From contig NC_013960.1 in the NCBI RefSeq assembly GCF_000024725.1, positions 3,334,001-3,398,000 on the forward strand: a DNA stretch of 64,000 nt. The letters run 5' to 3'. The notes beneath the pieces were generated by a model, which saw only the letters and a program-made list of their open reading frames with translations, ran no database searches and was not told the origin of the DNA. Below are positions 1 to 7,280 of this stretch, piece after piece. A program made the translations under genes and the position numbers. Source of the DNA: Nitrosococcus halophilus Nc 4. GTDB taxonomy: Bacteria > Pseudomonadota > Gammaproteobacteria > Nitrosococcales > Nitrosococcaceae. Positions within the stretch are counted from its first letter, which is position 1; each line of letters begins with the position of its first letter.

Positions 1-131
1 GTATTTTGCTCAACACGGCAGGGCAGAGTATCCCAGCGGTCACGGGAAATATTTTTTTCAAAGGCAGAGACGTGGAAATAGTCTTCCACATCCACCGTCA
101 TTGCATTACGTATTGGGTTTAACTGTTCCAA
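1..131 (-). CDS. XrtA-associated polysaccharide deacetylase, N-terminal part (runs off the left edge)
   Basis: The reverse strand encodes a reading frame that leaves the window at base 1. It reads MEQLNPIRNA followed by MTVDVEDYFHVSAFEKN and SRDRWDTLPCRVEQN. The TVDVEDYFHVSAFE segment and the RDRWD..PCRVE segment are the hallmark start of the exosortase-A-associated polysaccharide deacetylases (carbohydrate esterase 4 fold), thought to deacetylate the exopolysaccharide in the periplasm. I chose the TTG at 131 because AAGGGG lies 6-7 bases upstream and relatives have a few residues before NAMTVDVEDYF; the ATG at 101 is the alternative. Only about 43 residues are visible. It would be downstream of the export, chain-length, kinase and outer-membrane genes on the same strand. 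Confidence 0.8.
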   Translation of the reverse strand, partial: MEQLNPIRNAMTVDVEDYFHVSAFEKNISRDRWDTLPCRVEQN

Positions 132-340
132 GGAAAGCCCCTTTGAAGCACGCTACCGCCCTCCCCTTTGAAAGAAGCTACAAATCATAGATTCTTGATT
201 TTCACTGATACCTTAACGTAATCAGCAATAACAGTCTTCTTTAACGTTGAAGTATGTTGATCTACTTTAGCTTTAATTTGTGCTACTGGTTCAACAGATT
301 GAATTGACTACATTAAGTTAACAATAAGCGCAGCTTACTG

Positions 341-2062
341 TTAAAAGAATACCGTTACATTGGCGGTAACCAGATTCACATTGTAATCGACGTCATCATC
401 CGTGGAATCTCGAAGACCATAAGCATATCGCACTGCCAAATTCCAATCTTCAGCAAAATTATGCACTAAAGCTAAAGAGGTGTACCAGATATCATCCGAA
501 CGGGGTGAGTCTTGAAAAGTACGATTTTGCCACTGGCCGCCGAGAAAAGCACTCGTGTGGGGAGCGATACGCCAACCCCAGAAGGCGTTGACGCCCTTCA
601 CCTTTTCATCTTCACCCGCTTCTTGAAACTCACGCTTTACCTGAAAAGTATTCAGTTGAACCTGACTCTTTCCCATCTGATAGGCCCAAGAGAGAGTAAT
701 ACGCGTACTCAAAAAGGTTTCCGAGGTAAAAGCAGGCTGATCAAGTTGCACGAGTACCGCATCGCCCGTAGGATCGGTAACTGGATTACCAAAAGCATCG
801 GTTAATACAAAAACCGGCTGTTCAAGCAGCAACTGATCGGAGGTAAAAAACGACTGGCTATAGGTGGCGCTCAAACGACTACGCCGAGTTCCGTAGCTAG
901 CACGTAAAAAGCCAGTCGTCCCAAAGAAACGTTCTCCAACTCCTCCCTCAATATAGGTTCGCCGAGAAGGATTAAAGGATAATCCTACATTCCAGAAACT
1001 ACCACTTGTATCCCCCCCCTCCTCTTGTCTTCTGAACGTATTGTCTTCATAACCCAATAACCCAAAAGCTGCTATCTTGTGGAAGAGACGTAACCGAAAC
1101 CCTAAAAGATAATTGGCAAATCGGGTTCTTGGTGCCCCTTCCTGATGACGGTAGCGTTGATTAGCACTCAGCCTCCAACTCAAGCGATTGAAACGCGGAC
1201 CGCTTTGCACCCATGCTGATATCTGATCCGTACTCGTATTGGAGAGTTCTTCTTCACCTAGGAAAACTTCTTGACGCTGGTAGCGCACCGCCGCCAAAGC
1301 ACTCCTACCCCACTGCCATCGATAGCAAGGGGATAGCTGTAAAGTGATGACATCGGTAGTATTGCCTGTTGCAAAAACATTCCCTGTCCCGCCACCACTA
1401 CCGAAGCCACTACTACCCATGCCGCCGCCACCCATGCCGCCGCCACCCAAGCCGCCGCCACCCAAGCCGCCGCCACCCAAGCCGCCGCCACCCAAGCCGC
1501 CGCCACCCAAGCCGCCGCCACCCAAGCCACCGCCACCCAAGCCGCCGCCACCCAAGCCACCGCCGCCGAAGCCGCCGCCACAGCCGCCGCCGCCGAAGCC
1601 GCCGCCACCGAAGCCACCGCCGCCGCCACCGCCTATCAGGCCCGCTGTCCCTAATGTGCTGCTTGGCGGTACAGCCCCAGAGGGGGAAACTAATGCTTGA
1701 AAAACCGTACTTCGGATGTCGAAAAAGAAGTGGCGTTCGATCAATTCGGCTGTGGCGGCGGCTTGGAGTTGGTGGAAGGTCGTATTTCGACTACTCTGTT
1801 CTGCATACAGAAGATTCTGCATGCGATAATTCGCTCTTAGCTTGAGATGGCTACCAATACCTTGTAAAGAGAAACCCGGAATAATCTGGGTAATAAATTC
1901 GTCCTGCTCCTCTCCAGAAGGCGCTAAAGTAACATTGTCTGTATAAACTTCCCCTACGCCGAATATAGGTATAAAGTTCCATTCCGCCGCATCAACGGGG
2001 GGATCGAAAAGTAAAAAAATCACCCCCCCAAGGCAGGCAAAATAATCCCGCGCACGCATCAA
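341..2062 (-). CDS. PEP-CTERM system outer-membrane beta-barrel protein with glycine-repeat insert
   Basis: This 573-residue protein has an N-terminal signal peptide (about residues 1-25, ending VDAAEW). A long body follows of alternating aromatic/polar strands such as YRWQWGRSALAAVRYQRQ, ending in a phenylalanine (VTANVTVFF), as outer-membrane barrels do. Its strand pattern and place beside XrtA-type exopolysaccharide genes fit the TIGR03016 family of PEP-CTERM-associated outer-membrane proteins, presumably a polysaccharide outlet. The odd part is an insert at about residues 143-233: nearly pure glycine, with eight tandem LGGGG units plus FGGGG, CGGG and MGGGG variants, coded by a 15-base minisatellite. 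That insert is probably a surface loop. A run of seven C at 2023-2029 lies in the signal-peptide codons. Family assignment is by context and barrel features, so moderately certain. Confidence 0.75.
   Translation of the reverse strand: MMRARDYFACLGGVIFLLFDPPVDAAEWNFIPIFGVGEVYTDNVTLAPSGEEQDEFITQIIPGFSLQGIGSHLKLRANYRMQNLLYAEQSSRNTTFHQLQAAATAELIERHFFFDIRSTVFQALVSPSGAVPPSSTLGTAGLIGGGGGGGFGGGGFGGGGCGGGFGGGGLGGGGLGGGGLGGGGLGGGGLGGGGLGGGGLGGGGLGGGGMGGGGMGSSGFGSGGGTGNVFATGNTTDVITLQLSPCYRWQWGRSALAAVRYQRQEVFLGEEELSNTSTDQISAWVQSGPRFNRLSWRLSANQRYRHQEGAPRTRFANYLLGFRLRLFHKIAAFGLLGYEDNTFRRQEEGGDTSGSFWNVGLSFNPSRRTYIEGGVGERFFGTTGFLRASYGTRRSRLSATYSQSFFTSDQLLLEQPVFVLTDAFGNPVTDPTGDAVLVQLDQPAFTSETFLSTRITLSWAYQMGKSQVQLNTFQVKREFQEAGEDEKVKGVNAFWGWRIAPHTSAFLGGQWQNRTFQDSPRSDDIWYTSLALVHNFAEDWNLAVRYAYGLRDSTDDDVDYNVNLVTANVTVFF
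1418..1632. repeat. 15-bp in-frame minisatellite (LGGGG codons)
   Basis: The plus strand shows tandem copies of a 15-base unit, ccgccgccacccaag, with eight units ending in aag between about 1436 and 1560 and degenerate units on both sides. The period is a multiple of three, so changes in copy number keep the outer-membrane protein in frame. The pieces on either side differ only in the last codon (Leu, Met, Phe, Cys). Confidence 0.9.
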
Positions 2063-2107
2063 GGGAAGTTCCCGACACGTCTAAAATACCCAACAACACA
2101 TTTACTG

Positions 2108-2992
2108 TCAGCCATCAAAGTAGCTACTGTAGTAATGGCCACCGTAATACTCATGACCTAAGGTTTGCCGATTCTTATTCATAAGCAGCCAGACTAACTT
2201 AGGCTGATCTAGTTGAGAAAGAGCTTCTTTGACTGCAGTCTGTGAGGTACGCCCGGCTTCGACGACTAACACAATTTGACCCATAAGATGAGCCAACGCG
2301 CTGGGTTGGCTGGCGGCTAGCAAAGGTGAGCTATCGACGATAATTATCCGCTCCGGATAGCGCCGAGAAACATCCTCTGCAAGCTCCGCCATCCGCTGAC
2401 TAGCAAGAAGCTCTGTTGATCGGGAATGGGGTTCTCCCGCCCCCACGACACGAAGGTTAGCAATATCGGTGCGCACCATGACATCGGCCAAATCCAGGGT
2501 AGAGTCCATGAGCACGTCCACCAGGCCGGGTCTTCCCCTAAGGTTAAACGTACGGGTCAGCTCCGGCCTAACCACATCTGCATCTATTAAAAGGACAGTA
2601 TGATTGTATTCCATTACGATACTCATGGCCAAATTGATTGAAGTAAAGGTTTTTCCTTCTCCCGATAGTGCGCTGGTCACCATAATCACGTTACTGTATT
2701 CATTGGAGGCGGCGCTATGATCAAGAGCTCTTTTCAAAAGGGGTCTCTTTATCATGCGATACTCTTCCGCAATTCGGCTTCGGGGCTCAGTCGGTACCAC
2801 AAAACCCTTTTGGCTAAGCATCCGCAAATCTAGATGGAATCTCTGAGAACTTTTTTCTCCCTGGCCGACTGCTATACCGGGAGACGTTGAATCCTGATCC
2901 AGTGAATCCAATGCTAGAGTAGTATCAGAAGCGGACACATCCCCCTCGCGGGTCATGTTTTTCCGTTCCATCGCCCTCTCAATGCTACTCAT
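2108..2992 (-). CDS. XrtA-associated tyrosine autokinase (BY-kinase)
   Basis: A 294-residue cytoplasmic ATPase of the bacterial tyrosine-kinase family (TIGR03018-like), the regulatory partner of the Wzz-like protein encoded just upstream. Visible motifs are the Walker A segment SALSGEGKT (about 107-115), the Walker A' segment LLIDAD (135-140), Walker B RIIIVDSSP (about 215-223) and a C-terminal tyrosine cluster YYGGHYYSSYFDG, the usual autophosphorylation tail. The conserved EEYRMIKRPLL segment (77-86) sits ahead of the ATPase core. As in other proteobacterial XrtA loci, the kinase is a separate polypeptide rather than fused to Wzz. About 210 bases of AT-rich DNA separate it from the chain-length gene. 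Confidence 0.9.
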   Translation of the reverse strand: MSSIERAMERKNMTREGDVSASDTTLALDSLDQDSTSPGIAVGQGEKSSQRFHLDLRMLSQKGFVVPTEPRSRIAEEYRMIKRPLLKRALDHSAASNEYSNVIMVTSALSGEGKTFTSINLAMSIVMEYNHTVLLIDADVVRPELTRTFNLRGRPGLVDVLMDSTLDLADVMVRTDIANLRVVGAGEPHSRSTELLASQRMAELAEDVSRRYPERIIIVDSSPLLAASQPSALAHLMGQIVLVVEAGRTSQTAVKEALSQLDQPKLVWLLMNKNRQTLGHEYYGGHYYSSYFDG

Positions 2993-3201
2993 AACTATGT
3001 TCCTTCGTCTTTTTTTCTATGGACAATAGCCCGGACATTTTCTAGCCAGAACCAACTTATAGGTTACCCTTGCTATATTTTGTATTTATTAAAATACAAA
3101 ATATCTAAATTACGTTTATCTAAGTAAATTTATGACTAATAATTATTTTATTTAGTTAATTTTCAAAAAAATCGTATAAGAAATTGTATTAATCAAGAAA
3201 A

Positions 3202-4806
3202 TCAAAAGAGAGAATGATTTATGGTATCGAATACTTTAATGCCAAAGAGATAATTTGATACTAATAACCCATACCCGGCAATTAGAAGACCAAGAGCAAG
3301 AAAAAATGAAATTAGATTAAGTCGGCGCTTCCATAAAATCCGACCTGACAATACCATTGACACAGAGCCTAGAACAGGAAGTCCTGTTATATCTTCCAAA
3401 TCTCGGCGTGTATAAAAAGCTGGTTTTAGCTGGGAAAGAAGAAACGCAAAGGCCACACCTACACCACCAGCAGCCAACAAAACCAAAGTTATCAACAAAA
3501 AACGGTCAGGCCCGGAAGGTAAAAGCGGCTGTGTCGGTGGATCTACAATACGAAATTTAACATTATCCGGCGACTCTTCTACCTTCTCACCTATCTTTGC
3601 TGATTCCCGACGAACTAGCAATTGCTCATAATTGCTTTTGTAGACTCCATAATCACGGTTTAGCTGGGCTAATTCTGCCTCTACCTTGGGAATGGTATCG
3701 ACAAGTTCACGCAACTCTTTTACATTCTGTTCTAAGGCTGTTACCCGTGCTTTCCGGGAGGCCACATCGGCTTCCGCCTCTGCTAGGGCAATCTGCATTT
3801 GTTGGTGATAAAAATCCCCCCCCGCATCAACTCCACCCATTTCATCAGAGCCCTCTGCTTGCTCTTGTGGATTGCTTGGCAATGGGGATTGATGTGTTTT
3901 TTGTTCACGTAACATAGCAATCGTTTCTTTAAGTGCTGCTACCTCTGGATGCTTATCTGTGTACTTAAGCAATACTTCATCCAGTTTTTCTTGCAAAGAT
4001 TGAATGCGTGCAGCAACCGGACCACTAGATTCACCATCATAAGTCTGTAGTGTTCCTGTTCCAAATCCAAAAACAGGTTCCTCTCCTTTAAGCTGGCGTT
4101 TGAGCGCATCCCGACGGTCTATTGCTATACTAAGTTCAGTACGTGCCCCCTGCAAACTATCTAATGCCGTCTGTAACCGTTGATAATAATCGCCTTGCTC
4201 ATTAGGCATCAACCCTACATGTTTGCGTTTAAAGTCCATTAATTCTTTCTCAGCAGAACGAAGCAATTTTTCATATTCTTTGATTTGCTGATCAATGAAT
4301 TGTTGGGCAGTATTAGTATCTCTACGGGAAGCTCCCATGGTACTTTCTACAAAAATATTTAATAAAGATCGCACCACGCGTTGCGCAAGCCGAGGATCAC
4401 TACCCTCATAAGCAATCGTGTATAGATTATCTCTTCGTCCCCCCTTTATACTGATGTGCTCTTCAAGCCGGTTTAAGAGATTTTCCTTTTTTTCCGCCGT
4501 GGCCACAGACAAGTCCATATCCGTTTGACGCATAACTTCTTCCAAATTGGGACGGCTTAGCAAAGTCTGAGTCATTATCCGAAGACGCTGCTCTACATTA
4601 GGCTGAATAGCCAACCCTTTCAAAAGGGGGCGCAATAGCGAATCGGTATCGACATAAACACGGGCCGAAGATTCATATCGATCAGGCATCTGAGCCACGT
4701 ATGCCCAACCTGCTATCACCACCACCCAGGCGACTAGAATGGCATACCAACGGTAACGCCAAACCCCACAAAAATAGCTATAGGCTTGTAACCACAGCTC
4801 GTGCAT
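3202..4806 (-). CDS. XrtA system polysaccharide chain-length determinant (Wzz-like)
   Basis: A 534-residue inner-membrane protein that controls exopolysaccharide chain length and couples to the tyrosine kinase. It has an N-terminal transmembrane segment (YAILVAWVVVIAGWAYVA), the typical RYESSARVYVDTDSLLRPLL periplasmic start, a long coiled-coil-rich periplasmic domain, a second membrane segment (FLLITLVLLAAGGVGVAFAF) after the conserved PPTQPLLPSGP motif, and a third near the C-terminus. I chose ATG at 4806 because AAGGAAG lies just ahead of it; a longer frame would begin with TTG at 4827 inside the previous gene. It starts 11 bases after the export gene stops, so the two are in one operon. 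A run of eight C occurs at 3816-3823. Confidence 0.9.
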   Translation of the reverse strand: MHELWLQAYSYFCGVWRYRWYAILVAWVVVIAGWAYVAQMPDRYESSARVYVDTDSLLRPLLKGLAIQPNVEQRLRIMTQTLLSRPNLEEVMRQTDMDLSVATAEKKENLLNRLEEHISIKGGRRDNLYTIAYEGSDPRLAQRVVRSLLNIFVESTMGASRRDTNTAQQFIDQQIKEYEKLLRSAEKELMDFKRKHVGLMPNEQGDYYQRLQTALDSLQGARTELSIAIDRRDALKRQLKGEEPVFGFGTGTLQTYDGESSGPVAARIQSLQEKLDEVLLKYTDKHPEVAALKETIAMLREQKTHQSPLPSNPQEQAEGSDEMGGVDAGGDFYHQQMQIALAEAEADVASRKARVTALEQNVKELRELVDTIPKVEAELAQLNRDYGVYKSNYEQLLVRRESAKIGEKVEESPDNVKFRIVDPPTQPLLPSGPDRFLLITLVLLAAGGVGVAFAFLLSQLKPAFYTRRDLEDITGLPVLGSVSMVLSGRILWKRRLNLISFFLALGLLIAGYGLLVSNYLFGIKVFDTINHSLF

Positions 4807-4817
4807 AAGCTTCTTCC

Positions 4818-5459
4818 TTAGAACCAAGCCTCGGGAATAATCAATATATCGCCTGGCAATATCTCTACATTAGCCGTAATATCTCCATCTTTAAGCAAAT
4901 CATCTAGCCGTACCGAGAACTGCTTTGTTTGACCATTTGCGGTACGAACAAGGGTTGCTTCGTTGCCAGCGGCAAACTCTGTGAGCCCCCCCACTGCAAT
5001 CATTACATCAAGCAAGCTCATACTCTCCTGATAACTGAGCACTTGGGGCTCCGTGGCCTCGCCAACAACACGGACCTGCTCGGTGAAACGCCCAATAAAC
5101 TCGCTGACCATGACAGTGACAATCGGCGTTCTCACATAGGGAGACAGGGTTTTTTCTATATCACGCGCCAATTCAGTCGGTGTTCTACCACTCGCTTGAA
5201 GATCTTCAACCAAAGGCGCAGTAATACGCCCATCGGGGCGAACAACAACACTGGTTGAAAGCTCGGAATTTCCCCACACAAATATATTCAATTCGTCCCC
5301 AGGGCCGATAATATAGTAAGGTGCTTTCCCCTCCTGCGTTGCTACAGGCGGCGCTGGTGGTTTACTAACACAACCAGAGAGCACCCCCCCCACCATAGCC
5401 GCTTCAATCAAAGAGATGAGCAAAAACCAAACAAATTTATGGCTTCTAAGAGGCATCAT
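4818..5459 (-). CDS. XrtA system polysaccharide export lipoprotein (Wza-like)
   Basis: A 213-residue polysaccharide biosynthesis/export protein. The signal peptide ends in a lipobox LSGC with the lipidated cysteine at residue 30. The Poly_export domain begins at YYIIGPGDELNIFVWGN, and a SLBB-like segment follows (VRVVGEATEPQVLSYQ, SLLDVMIAVGGLTEFA). It would form the periplasmic and outer-membrane part of the secretion channel. I chose ATG 5459 (AAGGTC seven bases upstream) rather than the upstream in-frame ATG at 5513, because the signal peptide then begins MMPLRSHKFVWFLL. A run of eight C (5384-5391) falls in the signal-peptide codons. First gene of the left exopolysaccharide operon; the promoter should lie in 5460-6000. 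Confidence 0.9.
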   Translation of the reverse strand: MMPLRSHKFVWFLLISLIEAAMVGGVLSGCVSKPPAPPVATQEGKAPYYIIGPGDELNIFVWGNSELSTSVVVRPDGRITAPLVEDLQASGRTPTELARDIEKTLSPYVRTPIVTVMVSEFIGRFTEQVRVVGEATEPQVLSYQESMSLLDVMIAVGGLTEFAAGNEATLVRTANGQTKQFSVRLDDLLKDGDITANVEILPGDILIIPEAWF

Positions 5460-5513
5460 AGTTGACCTTATTTTATTTTCTGCATACACCACAGAATTAT
5501 TATTTTTCAACAC

Positions 5514-6005
5514 TCGTGACCATAGAAATGAATACCGGCCAAATATTCCTACCTAAGGTTTGGTTTCTTTAGCTGAGAATGAGATTATCAAAATTGCAAC
5601 TATAAGGATTATCGGCCAAGCTTGTGGTTTAATTAGAAATACTAAGGGAGATAAGCAAAAAACTTTACGGCTCTAGCCTAGCAAAACTAGGGTAAATACT
5701 ACTGAAACACTGACAGGGGCCCACTTGTTGGAACAACTATACCACCTTCCAATAAATATTAGCGGTCAATGCCGTAAGCCCCTTACTATAGGCTCTTCTT
5801 CATCTCTACCCCACACCGCCATGTAATACCCCCCTTGCCGAAGAACCCGGGAAAAACCATACCGCCGCAACGACCTCGTCCACTCACTTCATTGAACCGC
5901 ACCCCCAGACTACAGAGCACTCGTTAAATCCCCTATTGAGGATAGATTAAACCTTACTTGCTGCAAAGCACTTTTTCTTAATAGGATCCCTTAGATTAAA
6001 CTCCC
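5514..6005. other. Intergenic region without recognised gene
   Basis: This stretch separates the exopolysaccharide operon (minus strand) from an ISL3-type transposase relic. No convincing reading frame is present. It should hold the promoter of the export gene, but I could not find a -24/-12 element on the minus strand or a good sigma-70 promoter by eye. Confidence 0.5.
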
Positions 6006-6029
6006 TTGGATACCCGTATATTTATAGTG

Positions 6030-7050
6030 ACATATTCTATCAGCTGCAGGATAAAATGGGTTCTCCCGCTGTTTGGGGAACATTTTACAGAAGTGGTGGG
6101 TCGGTATCAGCGTCAGCCTCTACGCTTGCGAACTGCCTTGCAGGCGTTAGCTCTAACGGTGGGGAGGCAAAGGGGGTGCCCGGCTGGTCCAGCGACTGAA
6201 TACTGAGGTCAGCCCGGATGCGCTATTGCGCCAGCTCAAAATGCTTGGTGCTAACCTCCATCAAACCACTTCGCTGGCTCGGAATGAATGACTGGACCTT
6301 TCGCAGGGACCACCAGCACGGCACGATAGGAGCGGATTTGGAATGTCTCCAGCTTGATTTACTGTTGGACTGACAGGCCGAGACCTTGGCGATCTGGCTA
6401 CGCCAGCACCCGGGGATCATCCTCATCAGCCGCAACCGGGCCAGACGGTACTCACCAGGAGGTAGTGCGGATTGCCGATCACTGGCATCGACTTAAGCGC
6501 TTGCGCAAAATGGTGGAACGGATGCTCAATCACTATCATCGTGCGCTGCGCCACGTAACAATGGCCTGGAAAATAACGGCAGAGCATGGTAAGAAGGTAC
6601 GGGTTGAGGTCCCGCTATCGCAACAGATCCGTTCCCTGCCCGACTCAACCGTGCCCAACAGGAACAGCGTCAACGCCGGGAGCGATGCCTGAGCGCCTAT
6701 CAGGTGGTGGCAGAGCACCATCAGGCGGGAATATCCCTGCGGGGTATCGCCAAAGCCGTGAAGCTAGATCGGCATACGGTGCAGGTGAGAGAACTCTCTT
6801 CCTGGTTAATCCAGGCCAAGGACAGTGCGCTCCGGAACTAGGAATTTTTGCCACCCGCTTACAGCAAGATCTGGCTGCGGCCAGCACAGCGCTTGACCCG
6901 CCCTGGAGCAACGGTCAGGCTTAAGGGCAGGTAAATCGGCTGGAACGTATCAAACGGATGATGTATGGACGGGCAAGCTTCGTAAAGGCTTCGAGCACGG
7001 GTATTACATACCCTCTAAACAGGGTGTTTCACACCAACTGGGGGAGAGCC
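6030..7050 (+). pseudogene. ISL3-family transposase, decayed
   Basis: Pieces of one ISL3 transposase can be read in order across all three plus frames. An early piece ends in a segment like FGEHFTEVVGRYQRQPLRLR (about 6080-6140). The DDE-region piece LAIWLRQHPGIILISRNR follows (about 6385-6440), then IADHWHRLKRLRKMVERML (6470-6530). Next is a helix-turn-helix piece AGISLRGIAKAVKLDRHTVQ (6724-6783), and finally PPWSNGQA plus an RIKRMMYGRASF-like end (6900-6985). At least three frameshifts and several stops (for example TGA near 6371) show it is dead. The sequence ACTGGGGGAGAGCC near 7035-7048 looks like an ISL3 right end; I did not find the left end. Confidence 0.75.
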
Positions 7051-7280
7051 AATTTTCGGCTGCCGTTGAAAATATTTACATAGTTATCAATAGGTTGATT
7101 GTAAAAATCATACTTAAAGTGCGCCCTAATGCTAACCGCCCTAGTTGAGGTTAGGAAACGAAATCACCTGGGTTCCACTCGCTAAACAAGTGCATTTTTG
7201 CTAAAAAATCTGTTAAAGAAATCGCGCGTCGCACGGATAATGACGATATAGCTAACCCATCAACAGTACTGAGGTTCCCC

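Noticed and set aside
1418-1632. Possible CRISPR-like array
   Set aside because: The repeat is only 15 bases, directly tandem, without spacers, and in frame with a coding gene.
1258-1845. Several overlapping frames rich in Pro, Ala or Arg-His repeats
   Set aside because: They are shadows of the glycine minisatellite in the barrel gene and have no start signals or homology.
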